Of a DNA stretch of 64,000 bases, positions 38,019-49,821 are shown piece after piece; the first letter of the stretch is position 1; each line of letters starts with the position of its first letter. The notes beneath the pieces are model-generated. The model was not told the DNA's origin. It saw only the letters and a list, made by a program, of their open reading frames with translations, and ran no database searches. Made by a program: the position numbers and the translations under genes. This DNA is from Cymbidium sinense (Eukaryota > Streptophyta > Magnoliopsida > Asparagales > Orchidaceae). The stretch is from the NCBI GenBank assembly GCA_021442155.1, contig CM038229.1, positions 91,297,716 to 91,361,715 on the forward strand, written 5' to 3'.

Positions 38019-39287
38019 ATGGCATAAGGTTTCCTAAAGGGTTCACTACCAAAGGGACAATCCACTCATAGACCTCCACTTTTAGATAGTGTACCATTTG
38101 ATTATTGGAAAAATATAATTAGTGCATATTTAAGAGGCCAAGATGCACACATGTGGTATATATTGACACATCAATATCATACAGCCATAATAGAAGTAAA
38201 TGGCATTAAAGTAGAAAAACCTTTTAAGGAACGGTATATACCTGAAAGAGAACTTGATGAATTAAATGCTAGGGCTTGCAATACTTTACATTGTGCTTTA
38301 TTACCTGATGATTACATGAAAATTTCTTTGTTAGGTACAGTAAAAGAAATATGGGATAAACTCATTATAACTTATGAAGGAACTAGTGAAGTTAGAGATG
38401 ATCACATCAATAGACTTGTTCATGAATATGAGTTATTTCATATGTCTCCTTCTGAATCTATTTCTGATATGTATACCAGATTTACGAAAATAATTAACAC
38501 ATTGCATTCTCTTGGAAAAATATATTGGAATCAAGACTTAGTCTATAAGATTCTTAGATGTCTTCCAAAAGAATGGGAAGCTAAATTAATAGCTATTAGT
38601 AAAGCTAAGGATTTATCTACTTATCCACTTGATCAACTTTTGGGTTCTTTGATAGCACATGGATAGGTTATTGCTCAAAGAAATAAGATGGATAACTCAG
38701 CAAAAAGGGAGAAGGAGAAAGGAAAAGCCATTTCATTACAAGTTGATGATAATGATGAGCATAACATCTCAAGCTTGGATGGTGATAGTGATGAGGTGGT
38801 CATGCTTTCCAAAAGGCTTGGTAACTTGCTAAGGAAGAAGAATCAAAGGTATAAAAAATCTAAAAATTATAAATTTCAAACTAAGAAATTTCCTATAGGT
38901 GAATGGATCATTTGCTACCATTGTAAAAAGCATGGACATATAAGAGGTGATTGTCCAGAACTTGCTGAATCAAAGAAGAAAGAGATTGATGTGAAAAGAA
39001 GAAAAAATATGAAGGAGAAAAAGTACCATAAGAAGAAGAAGATGGCTTTATGGGCCAATCTAGATTCAAATGAATCAAGTACTTGCTCATCCGATGAAGA
39101 GGTCAACATATGTCTTATGGCAAATGGAGAATCTGACTTAGATTCTCAAGAGGTATATAATGATATATCTTATGATGAATTAGATGATGCTTTTAATAAT
39201 TTAGTTATTGAATATATAAAATTAAAAAGAAAATACAAAACCTTAGAAAAAGAACATAAAAATTTAGATATGCATTTTGTGATTTAA
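38019..39287 (+). pseudogene. Copia gag with zinc knuckle, interrupted
   Basis: An ATG at 38019 opens a frame reading MA-stop-GFLKGSLPKG, so codon 3 is a premature TAA (38025-38027). The same frame continues through VPFDYWKN and a long helical capsid-like part. It has a second stop, TAG, at 38664-38666, and runs on to TAA at 39285-39287. The CCHC knuckle C-YH-C-KKHG-H-IRGD-C is intact at 38913-38954. The C-terminal part is Lys-rich, then acidic, ending in a probable coiled coil. Gag packages element RNA. The two stops mean only internal fragments could be made. Confidence 0.88.
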
Positions 39288-39372
39288 AAATAAATGTGAT
39301 AATTTAAAAAGTAAAAATACTTCTTTATTAAATTGTTCCTTACTTGTATGTAAACTTGAAAGAGAGAATATA

Positions 39373-39720
39373 TTGTTAAAAGAAAGATTAGAATTATGTT
39401 TGAAATCACAAGTTCATTATAATACTTCATCAAGAAAAACATTTAATAAAAATTATTTGCATCATACACATCCCACTCATATACCTTATAATTATCGTTC
39501 TAAATCATATGCAAACACTAATATTTGGTGCAACTATTGTGACAAAAATGGGCATATTTCATTTGATTGCTATGCACGTAAATTACAAAATACTAAGCAA
39601 TCATCTTATGTATGGGTACCAAAAGGTACAAACACTACACAAACCACGCATGCTAGATATCTTGCTTCAAATTTAGAATGTGTACCCAAACATGTTTGGT
39701 TTCCAAAACTTAACATGTAA
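39373..39720 (+). pseudogene. Second zinc-knuckle segment of the copia polyprotein
   Basis: In a different frame from gag, this part contains C-NY-C-DKNG-H-ISFD-C at about 39532-39573, a second CCHC knuckle, and then WVPKGTN. In Sirevirus-like elements this block lies between gag and protease. The frame change relative to gag and the stop at 39720 show decay. Confidence 0.75.
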
Positions 39721-39763
39721 GTTTATTTTGTAGGATTGCCTTCAAAGCAAAATCAAAGAAGGC

Positions 39764-40051
39764 ATGCGGTACTTGGACAGTGGATGTTCAAGGCATATGA
39801 CGAGGGATAAAGATAAATTCACAACTTTAGAATCAAGTGATGGAGGATTTGTTACATATGGAGATAATGCAAAGGGAAAGATCATTGGCATTGGTTCTAT
39901 TTGTAAGAATTCTATCACTTTAGATAAAGTTTTTCTAGTAGAAGGATTCAAAAATAATTCAATTTCCATTAGTCAATTATGTGATAAAGGTTTGAATGTA
40001 GTATTCCATGCATCATATTGCATTATAAAAATAATGAAAATGTTTTGTTAG
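39764..40051 (+). pseudogene. Copia aspartic protease
   Basis: The frame reads RYLDSGCSRHMTRDKDKF and later ISISQLCDKGLNV. The D-S-G active-site triad is intact. The residue before YLDSG is Arg where most copies have Trp (TGG to CGG). The start is set by the frame, not by a true initiator, because the protease is part of the polyprotein. It is out of frame with the preceding knuckle segment and with the integrase that follows. It would cleave the polyprotein. Confidence 0.88.
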
Positions 40052-41122
40052 TAGGACAAAGATATAAGAATATTTATGTCATTAATTTATATAGCTTTCA
40101 TGATGTGAATTTGAATTTACTTTGTTTTAAAAGCACTCATGATGATATATGGTTATGGAATAGGAGACTATGTCATATTAACATGCACACACTTAATAAA
40201 ATTGCCAAACTTGATTTAGTAGTTGGATTGCCTAAATTAAATATTCATTCAAACCATGTTTGTGATGCATGCATTCATGGTAAGCATTATAAAAGCTCAT
40301 TTAAAAGTAAAAATATTGTTTCTACTTCTATACCTCTAGAATTATTGCACATGGATTTATTTGGTCCTATTAGCACCACTAGCTTAGGTGGAAAAAATTA
40401 TGATTTTGTGATTGTTGATGATTTCTCTAGATATACTTGGGTTTTATTTGTAACTTACAAGGATGATTTTTTTAGTGAGTTTAAAAAATTTTCTAAATAT
40501 ATTCAAAGAGAATAAGGCCTTTTGATTAATAGGGCTCAAACTGATCATGGTGGCGAATTTGAAAATACATTATTTGAGGATTTTTATGATGAACATGGGA
40601 TTAGACATAATTTTTCTGCACCTAGAACTCCCCAAAAAAATGGAGTACTAGAAGGAAAAAAATAGAATATTAATTGAATTAAGTAGATCTATGCTTGATG
40701 AGTATAAATTGCCAAAATATTTTTGGGCAGAAATAGTAAATACTACATGTTATGTGATGAATAGGATCTATTTTAGACCAATTTTGAAGAAGACACCCTA
40801 TGAATTCTTTTTTGGAAAGAAGCATAAGATTGAACACTTTCATGTATTTGGATGTAAATGCTTTATTTTGAACAATGGAAAAGAGCATTTAGGTAAGTTT
40901 GATTACAAAGCAGATGATGGTATTTTCTTAGGATGCTCTCTTTCTAGTAGAGCTTATAAAGTTTTCAATAAGAGAAAAATGAATGTAGAAAAATCAATAC
41001 ATGTTATTTTTGATGAAAATTTAATTGATCCCATTAGAAATGAAGTGATTGATGAAGAGATAGATAATTTTAAGAAAATATCTTTAGAAGATAATGTGGA
41101 TGATTCATTGCCAAAAGAATGA
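40018..41122 (+). pseudogene. Copia integrase
   Basis: The N-terminal zinc-binding part reads WLWNRRLCHINMHTL and VCDACIHGK; the first His of the usual WHRRLGH is Asn, which should weaken zinc binding. The catalytic core has LLHMDLFGPIS (Asp), TDHGGEFEN (Asp) and NGVLEGKK (Glu), so the D-D-E triad is kept. A TAA stands at 40513-40515. An extra A in an A-run near 40660 shifts the frame, after which LDEYKLPKYFWAE and FGCKCF continue to 41122. Its role is insertion of the cDNA. Confidence 0.88.
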
Positions 41123-42194
41123 AAATATAATAAAAATCATCCAAAGAAACTAATTATAGGAGATCCTTCAAAAGGAGTTATGACCAGAACACATAGTAGA
41201 GAGGTTGTAAATCATTCATCATTTTTATCTGAGGTTGAACCTAAAAATTTAGAAGAAACATTAAATGATAATTTTTGGATTATTGCTATGGAGGAGGAGT
41301 TGAATCAATTTGTAAGAAATGATGTTTGGGAATTGTCTCAAGACCCCTAGATCAAAATGTCATTGGAACAAAATGGGTCTTTAGGAATAAGCTAGATGAT
41401 TCAATTTGTATTGTTATAAATAAAGCTAGGTTAGTTGCACAAGGGTACACACAGGTTGAAGGTATAGATTTTGAAGAACTTTTGCACCAGTAGCAAGACT
41501 AGAAGTTATCAGGTTACTCCTTTCTTATGCTTATTTTAAGGATTTTAAACTTTTTCAAATGGATGTCAAAAGTGCATTTTTGAATGGATTTATTGACCAA
41601 AATATATTTGTAGAGCAACCACCTAGATTTGATAGCCTTGATTGTCCAAATCATGTGTATAAATTAAAGAAAGCCTTATATGGTTTAAAACAGGCTCCTC
41701 ATGCTTGGTATGATAGGTTAAGTAACTTTTTGATAGATCATGGATTTAGAAAGGGTAGAGTAGATACCACCTTATTCCTTTAGAGCATAGATGATGATTT
41801 GATTATGGTATAAGTGTGTGTAGATGAAATATTATTTGGAAGTACAAATGAATCTTTGTGCCATGAGTTCTCATCTTTGATGTCTAAATAGTTTGAAATG
41901 AGTATGATGGGGGAACTTAATTTTTTCTTAGGTCTTCAAGTAAAGCAACAATAAAATGGCACATTCATCTATCAAATTAAGTACACAAATGCATTTCTTG
42001 AGAGGTTTGACATGAAAGGATTTAAATCTAGTAAAACTCCTATGAGCCCATCTACAAAATTGGATTTAGATGAATTAGGAAAATTTGTTGATCAAAAACT
42101 TTATAGGAGTATGATAGGTTCACTTTTATACCTTGCTACTAGTAGGCCTGATATTATGTTTGTTGTTTATTTGTGTGCTCATTTTCAAGCCAAC
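41123..42194 (+). pseudogene. Copia reverse transcriptase, truncated
   Basis: Recognisable blocks are NFWIIAMEEELNQF, IGTKWVFRNK, ARLVAQGYTQVEGIDF, FQMDVKSAFLNG and KKALYGLKQAPHAWYDRL. The catalytic YVDD box has become C-V-D-E (near 41818-41829), losing the second catalytic Asp. Stops or frameshifts occur near 41349, 41485, 41783 and 41883. The block RSMIGSLLYLATSRPDIMF is clear just before homology ends at AHFQAN (42194). RNase H is missing. This enzyme is inactive. Confidence 0.88.
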
Positions 42195-45100
42195 AGTCTC
42201 ATCTTGTGCTTTTGGGCTTAGTCCTTCCAATCGGATTCTTGGCAGATCATCTGCTATTTTAGATTCCAATTCAAAGGCTTGTTTTTCTTTCTTGATTTTA
42301 ATTTCAGAATATATCTTATGTAAAGAAAGAACTACTCGAGCAAAGTAAGAGGATATTCTATCTTGACTCGAGTAAAGTGAGAGATAGTGTAGCTTGATAT
42401 ACTTGATTGAAAGGAGAGGACTATATAGTTGTTTGAGGACATGTTGCAGGCATGTAGCTGAGATAGTCAAGATAGTTGGGATGATCAACTGCCATGGATA
42501 GAATTGGAATAGAATAATGGCTCTCATTTGATTCATGACTTTATTAATGGCCACGGTGCTTATACTTCAATTATGCCCTCCATGTCACCCAGGCTCTTCA
42601 GTAGATTAGATTGTGTAACTCGGCTTTCAATTCACATTGGAATCCCTCTATCTCAGTACACCAAAATGAAATTAATTGAACTCATAGCCTCCACCAAAAT
42701 CAGAAGTATAAGAAATTCATGCCCTTCTTTTTTTAGCTTTCGTGATCAATGGGGACACTGCTCTTCCTTTTTCTGAAGAGGATTTCGTGTCCTGAAGGGT
42801 CCAGGTATGAAAATGCAATTCTGACTCATCAACCCTGGAGGTTTCCCTAATTCCACTATAGATTATAGTCTAGCTACAATGAGCTTTTATTTCCATCTTA
42901 GGATGAGTATAGATATGTACAAATTTGGAGGTTGTTTCAAAAAAAAAAGAAAAAAGTGAGCATAGGGCATCTTCGTTTAGCCTTTTCCATTTCTGATGTA
43001 GTTAGAGAAGTTCAACAAGGGTTTCAACTGATGCAATAGAACTAGTCGAATGAACTTCAACCTACGTGTGATTGAAGATCAAAAGAATCATTATGATTAT
43101 AGGGGTAGGATAAGGTAGAAGTGATTCCAGTATGCTATGTAATTCATTGTGCCCATCCATCTATGATCTCTGGAGTTCATCCGAAAAATGGGCAACCATA
43201 AGGTTATACTTTTGTTATCAAAGATGGATTGTGATCCAACAGATATGTCTAAAATTTTGATAGCTCTGATCTGTTTTCCATATAGCTATCTTTTCACTAA
43301 ATTCTAAGCACTAAACAGTGCAGTTTATGTGTCCTTCATAAAGCTTGTCATTCTGACCCATACATCATTGTAGATAATGCGTAGTTGAGCCAGTTTGATT
43401 TTTGAATTTGATATTGTGAAGGTACAACTAGCTACACATCATCATTGCTAACTCTAACTTACTAGCACACTTTGGTACATAATTTTAGTAGAACACTAAC
43501 AAGAGGTTATCTCTCATGAACTCTATCACTATACCACCTTTCTGAAAGGAGAGATTTCACCTCAATTTTTTACCAGAAATACATAGTTCATTATCCCTTG
43601 CTTAAGGAGATGACTACTCAAAGGCTAATGAGTTGCACTTCCTATGTTGGTACGTAGCAAGCTTATTGGAACCTTCTAATGGTTCAATCACAGCTTTTCT
43701 AAGGCCATTAGATAAGCGTCGATCATTTCGAAGCTCAACCCCATTATCGGGGCAGTGCTGCTATCTAATTATGTTTGGGGAATGGGTCAGGGAGCTCATA
43801 CGAGCTTTCACATACCCAGAGGACTGGCGCTTGGTCATGAACCAAGTCATTGTCTTTTCACTAACCAACTTACCAAACTAAACTAAGAGTTCCACATAAT
43901 TGTGCCAATGGTCACGCTTGACCAGACAATACAATTTCTTACATGTTCCCTATGGAACAATATCCATATCAATAGCTAAGCACTTTCGCACTAAAAATTC
44001 TATAGATTAGATACATCAAAGAGTGATAAGCTCTCCATCCAATCCAAATACTATCATTCTCACTACGAGCTTTTGAGGCGATATATAGTGGGCATAGAGA
44101 AAGAGTAGCATTTCTATCCATTCCATTACCCAATGCAAAAATGATGGGTAACACAAGAACAATTCTCTTCATATTAATATGGATATGCAGATCTCTGACA
44201 TTATTTTACCAAACTTTCACACTATTTGGTTCTCTAGTTTCTTTCAGATAGATTTCTTGTTTAAAGCCCTAAGAACTAGATGTTGGTTAAAAAGAATCAC
44301 ACTTGTTAGAACCTTCCCTTTCTAGAAAAGGAATGGGCGAAAGCTGTCAAAAGGATGAATCCTTTACTTTACCTAAATTACCTAAAGACTAAAGACTTTT
44401 TAATGTCCTAACCGGGACTTTCTTAATGAAATTCCATCTTCAACTTAGAAATTCAACCTCATACTATGATGTAGAACATATGTCTTCCTCAAATAGAAAA
44501 TGATAGCCTACTCATTCTTTATGCCTTCTCATTCAACTAATTGAATCTATTCATTATTTCCCTTCTGAAAACTAATGGAGGACTTGATTGAGGAGGGGAA
44601 CACTTTCTCTAAAAGATAGTCTTGGGATTTGCAAATGAAGACTTCATAGACATAAAAAGAGAAAAGTCTTTCTAGATTCCTTTTCAAGAAGATCTTGCTG
44701 GTCTAATGTACCATCCATTAGAATTTTTGATAAACATACAAAAAAGGTTGAAGAAGTATTAGTTTTTCACTACGTTTGGGATTGCAAACATCTTAGATTT
44801 TCAATTAAAGTTTCCACTATCTTAACTTTTTCTGACATTTCCTCCTAGTCCACTAAAAAATAGTATAATTGTGCATAAGTTACTCGTGAAGCTATGCAAC
44901 TGGTACAAAGAGTAAGTCTATTTTTTTCATTTAGATGAAGTTCAGGTTACTTTATATGTTTACTAAAGTATAAAGTGAGCGTAGGGATTGAATCTGTGAC
45001 TAATCTATCTTCTTTGTAGTGAGGCTTCGATAGACTTTTAGTATTTCTTAGAAGAAGAAAGAAGAGCATCCTCCATGCTTTACTTACTTGCCTGATGGTG

Positions 45101-46636
45101 CTATGAGTCCTCCTCTATGCTAGCTTATGCTAGGCTTCTTTTTATTCATGTAGCATAGCAAGAAAATTTGAAGTTTCAAATCAATATTCCTATTTCTCAT
45201 CCGATTCTAGTGTTTGGGCTAATATTCTTTACCTTTTTTCCTTTCATTTTTCAGTAGTTGTTGGCAATATGCTAAATTCTTTGGAACTACTCGACACGAG
45301 CAATGAACTGGAATCAGAAAGAAATGCATTGCTCATCACCTTATCTTATTGGGTGACATAGGCTAGGAGATCATCAATATGAGGCGGTAGCCAGTCCCAG
45401 TATAGAGTTGCATCACCACATATCTAATGGGATAAGAAAAAATGAATCTTTAGTCAGATCCTTTTTGATATCATAAAGCTTGATCAAAACAAATTTAGGG
45501 TGAATGAAAAAAAAAGCATTTGAATGGAAGAGTATACTGATCTATAAGGACCAAAAATTTAAAGTATGGGAGCCTTCCGCCTATGGTCCTTTTGTGCTCC
45601 ATAGAATAAGAAGGAAACCAGAGTTGTGTTGATGAGAAGAGATGAAAAGCAATGAGCATAATGCATAATGAAACAAGTATGAGATGCAAGTTCCATGCTT
45701 TCTTATATACCTCCATATGAGGTTATCTTACATAGGTCATATACTTTGAGTCTAAATAAAGGATTTTGAGTCTAAAGAAATGATTTTGTCATTCTTACTT
45801 TCTATACTATACAAAATTTCTCTTTCACATTCAAGTTCATGTTTTTAGAAGAAACCTTATTTTTAGTTCACCTTTGGCATAGAGTAATATGCAATTGGAA
45901 TCTGTTGACTAGAAAACTTCACTAGGACCAAAGTAGCTAAAGATCTTGAGTCTCTTGTAGAGGAGGAGTGGCTAATAGGAGAAGGTATTATGACTGGTAA
46001 TTGATAGACTAGTTATTTTTAAGAAAACCTATGACATATAAGGCTCTAGCTATGTATCTTTCCATAAAAGAAAAAAGAATGCTAATATGATCTTTGTAGC
46101 AATCAAAGTTCACTTAGGCTGTATTGTTAAACATAATTTCTCACCAGTAATTGGATTTTTTTAGAAGAATTCCATCATTAATCTTTCTTGTAAGAGATAG
46201 AGCACTAGACCTTCCCAAAAGCACACCAGATGAGCTGACATATATCAGCAAGGACAAGTAGGGGTTTATGTACATTCCACTTTCACAATAGGGCTCCGGT
46301 CTCATGTCAGCCAAGCCCTTCATTCGACATGAATCATATTCATGAACAACTTATGCTATTTATAGCAGGGACCCAAATGAAAAGCGAGGTGCAAAGTGCT
46401 GACTAGCTAGAAGAGAATTTCAAGATAGCAAGGAGCACATTCTTGCTTGTTGTTGCACATTTATCTTTATATACAATGCCTCTACCTATTTCATCTTGCG
46501 AAGACTACCTCTTTCTTTTTTTGGTAATATTGAAGTCACCAACTCTGCTCACCCTTTAGCACTCTTATGAGCAAATTGTTACCTTCAACATGAAAGAAAA
46601 TGGCATGGTAGAGGCTATGTTATCCTTTGTGTATGC
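42195..46636. other. Unassigned mosaic DNA, no gene seen
   Basis: Base composition changes abruptly at the copia truncation point. Several open frames of 60-140 codons exist but none shows a domain or family pattern. Short repeats shared with other parts of the right third are described separately. The texture (AAGAAAG and CTTGCTT tracts, moderate GC) recalls plant mitochondrial intergenic DNA, but no mitochondrial gene was recognised. Confidence 0.4.
42334..42420. repeat. Member of a dispersed ACTCGAGCAAAGTGAGAGG repeat family
   Basis: Two variants of ACTCGAGCAAAGTGAGAGG (42334-42352 and 42365-42384) and one TATACTTGATTGAAAGGAGAGG unit (42398-42419) occur together. Related units occur at 52126-52216, 56293-56310 and 57041-57060, and an inverted one at 57081-57099. 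Confidence 0.6.
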
Positions 46637-46990
46637 ATGTTGACTATGGCAACAACTACACATTCTATTGCAAACACCCTAGATGATCGGGTGTTATTTC
46701 ACTATCACCTTTATGCAAATAAGAAGCTGGGAGGAAACTTTTCTCCGGTACATTCCATAGATGATTTCCATAAAGCCATATCTTTAGCTAACCTTATAGA
46801 TACAAGTTTCTTTGGTTTGTAGTAATAACCACGAGGAACAAGCTTGTATCCGAGCTAGGTTGGATAGATGCCTAATCAATTCATGCTGGTAAGTTCAGTT
46901 TCTCCACACTAATATTTAGCACCTAAGTCAAACACTTGACTTTACCCCATTGCTATTATCCTTCTGTGACTCAAATGATAGAGAACTAAG
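46637..46990 (+). pseudogene. LINE endonuclease fragment
   Basis: The translated + strand reads NKKLGGNFSPVHSIDDFHKA and LANLIDTSFFGL, then after a frameshift near 46820 CSNNHEEQACIRARLDRC and LINSCW, and then HLSQTLDFTPLLLSF. These follow the order EKxGG, GLxDxxxxG, NN and RLDRxLxN, and SDHxPLL of the endonuclease domain in plant LINE ORF2. The catalytic Asp-His of SDH reads DF here, so activity would be lost. The domain nicks target DNA in intact elements. The fragment is isolated; no RT follows it. Confidence 0.75.
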
Positions 46991-49679
46991 TGTACTAACT
47001 AGACACAATTTGAGTAGGAATTTCCAATGAATTGGGAATCAAACTAAAATAATAAAGCATCATCAAGATCCCCCATGGAAAGCTATAGTGAGAGAGACCT
47101 TCCTTGCTGCAGCTAGCAAGTGGGATCTTTCTATTTCCATGTGATTGTTGTTATTCGACCTCTTTGCCTAAGAATAGAACCCTGAACTTTTATTGAGAAC
47201 TTCTGTCATTGGGTATGAAACTAATTTCATAGAGAAAGTCTTGTATTGCATCTTACGATTGGAAGAAAACTACACTTCTATGGGGATATTGATGTTCAAA
47301 TCCTCCTCGATCTATAATGCAAAAAGTGCATATTGCATGTCAAGAAGCCAAGGATAGCTTGGTATATTATTTAAGTGGGTAACCTATTTAACATCAGAGT
47401 CGATCTTTGAAGAGTAAATGCTTTCTATATATCTATGCAACGAGTTCTTTCACTTACTTCAAAATTGATCCCTCAAAATTAACTATTAGACTCAAAACTA
47501 TGCTTATGTTACTTTTTCTCTCTCTTTATCTGCATCACCGTCCAGCCCTCTCTCTTGCTTATAGCTTTGGGTGCTTCACTTTTGAGAGAAAGAGCATATC
47601 TAAGATAAGGAAGGCTAGCATTCTCTTGCTTGTGTCTTGGTATTGGATCCATTTTTTCATCATGCCTTGTTGAGAGATACAAAGAAGTTTGAAATGTGTG
47701 TAGGAAGAATGAATGAAACCTTATGAAGAAAACAAAAAATATACCGCTCCCTAGGTATCTTAACCTTTGTTGCAAAAAAAGAAAAATTTTCCACTAAATA
47801 TGAAAAAGAATTCATGAAACCACCATCACTTCTCCCCTTCGCCACTACTGCTGGGGTGAGTGGGCCACGAATTCTTTTTACTCTATAAGGGGGTTGCATT
47901 CCGAGGGACTCAAAATCTCCACTTATTGTCAAGCTTAGACATACTTCATAGTGAAAATATTGAGACCATGGCCACACCTTGAGAAAACGGTGATGATGTG
48001 GTCAACCCTAAATACATGGTTGGGGGAAGAACCACGCTAGTCATCTGAGTGTGGCGTGTAGTGGGTGCATCTGAGTGTCTTCTTACCAAGATCAAGAAGA
48101 GAAAATAGATGATTCTCATTCTAAAAACTCTACTCTTTTTTTCTTGTAGAAAGAGATCAGTTCTTCCAATTGAGTTTGGAAAGGTTTCCTTTCTAAATTT
48201 CAGAAGTGGAGGAGCCTATGTAGAAGAGCACCTCCATGGCACAGTTTAAATATGGGGGATGAATTCAGCTACAAGGATCATGAATCTTCAAATTTGGCTT
48301 TCAATCTGACGATCTGGTAAGGACGGTGCCTCGTGTTTATGCGCTGGGCCTTTTTCTTTAGAGGTCTATGTATTGCTTAAGTTAGAGCTCCTTAAGAAAG
48401 AACTGAAGTATTGTCAAAGTAGAAGAATTGAAGAAGATATATAGATATATCATGACAATCTTCTTCCTCTTCCAAATGCATGCAACGCAATATTTCCCGT
48501 ACTAGCGATGATGATGGTCATAGTGGATCAGCTATTGTGACTTGAAGGTAATTGGAAAAGAATGTCAGGGCAAATATGTCATTTTCCTTTCCTGCTCTCC
48601 TGCTCCATGCTACCTATACCATACAGTCTCAAAGCACAAAAAAGGAGAAAGGCATTTCTTTTTCAAAAAGAAAAGGCAACAGTTTAATTCTGAAAGAAGA
48701 AAAGGGCTTTAATCTCCATATATGATCTAGGTGCAGATCGAATAGACTTCATTAATCATTTGCATTTCTAGGCCCTCTGGGTCAATTATGGGTATTCTAT
48801 GCTACTGTATATGATTTGAAAGCAAAGATGAACTAATAAAAACTGCTAACCTGCTTTCAATCCAACCACAAATGAGAACAAATGGACCCAGGCTCACCGC
48901 TTCAGGTTTAGTACACTAAAATAATAGCTCTCCTTTCCTGTCTTGGTTCAATTGACTTAATGGTCCAATCTGAGCTTTGCCTACTTCTGCACAATCATTC
49001 TGTACTAGTGGTAACTCATATATGTACTATTTTTCATTTTTTGGTTGACTTCTGGCTATGGTTGAATCATCTGCTTCATTGGTTTTTAGGTTCCATACAG
49101 AATCAAAAGTTGATTCAATATGTCAGTCAACTTATCTAAAACTTCAAATCAAGAAAAAAGCCCATGGATAATCAATCCAATCAACCAAGCAGATGGAAAG
49201 AGAAAGAGGGAGGGAAGCATTGAGTAGCCCTTGAGAAAGGCAACTAGACAACCTGCTAGAATTTAAATTTTCCTACGCATCTTTCTAGTAGGGAAAAGAT
49301 GGTGCTACTATCGATATTTCAGTGAACGAAACATCAAGAAGCAGCTAAATGCCAAATTAGGCTACACTAGCTAGTCTAGTAGTTAGACAACCTTGTCTTC
49401 CTTTCTTTGAAAATATAGGTAAATGCTTCAATTAAGATGAGGGGCACACTATTTTTTTCCATCATCGAGTTTCTTAGCCAGACAAAAGAGGTCAAGTATA
49501 AAGAAAGAGTTCAACAAGAATGCTCCTTTTAGGTTCCAAACTAGGGGCATATCTTTCCTCCTTGCCTGCTTTCTCTGTTGGATTAGTGCTTCACCAAAAG
49601 AACTACATTGGATTAAGAAGATTAGTAAAAACTTAGATTTCTTGAGTCTGTGGCAAGAATGTTGTATACATATTTTGTT
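46991..49679. other. Unassigned mosaic DNA, no gene seen
   Basis: Open frames at 47407-47673 (plus) and 47509-47775 and 47660-47977 (minus) overlap each other and lack recognisable motifs. A 42-bp segment at 48665-48706 recurs at 60628-60669. Confidence 0.4.
48665..48706. repeat. 42-bp segment duplicated at 60628-60669
   Basis: The two 42-base segments differ at only three positions, and all three are transitions. They are in direct orientation about 12 kb apart. The sequence is purine-rich (AAAAAGAAAAGGCAA start, GAAGAAAAGGG end). Confidence 0.75.
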
Positions 49680-49821
49680 AAACCTCCCATAAGAATAATA
49701 CTTTGACATTTCTCTGGTGAATATCCAACAATAAGCTCAACTGAATGATGAATGGATTTAGATCCCAAAAATAAGAAAGCTTTAGAATAGGCATGGGTGA
49801 TCAAATGAAAGAAAGCAGCTT
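49680..49821 (-). pseudogene. ndhF: Plastid ndhF fragment (NADH dehydrogenase-like subunit 5)
   Basis: The minus strand encodes [20 protein letters not shown], then [17 protein letters not shown] and [10 protein letters not shown]. This follows a highly conserved membrane region of the plastid NDH subunit NdhF, including the VGYSP and MGGLTK motifs that separate it from mitochondrial nad5. About 47 codons are preserved without a stop, out of a gene of roughly 740 codons. Homology fades after TKYV. It is a small plastid-derived insertion, either directly in the nucleus or carried in with mitochondrial DNA. It cannot be functional. Confidence 0.82.

Larger units (their letters stand above)
35760..42194 (+). 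mobile_element. Ty1/copia retrotransposon, Sirevirus-like, truncated at the 3' side
   Basis: The order is 5' LTR (about 35760-37958), primer-binding site, gag, protease, integrase and RT, the standard copia order. Long gag with a zinc knuckle, a coiled acidic/Lys-rich tail, a second knuckle before the protease and a ~2.2 kb LTR suggest the SIRE/Maximus group. The frame is broken by stops and frameshifts. Homology ends at 42194 inside the conserved RT/RNase H junction (SRPDIMF...AHFQAN). RNase H and the 3' LTR are absent. Confidence 0.88.

Noticed and set aside
43969..44172. Minus-strand frame with a signal-peptide-like start
   Set aside because: The hydrophobic start is the only feature and nothing downstream resembles a protein family.
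47407..47977. Three overlapping open frames on both strands
   Set aside because: They overlap in antisense, are hydrophobic only because of T-rich DNA, and match no family I know.
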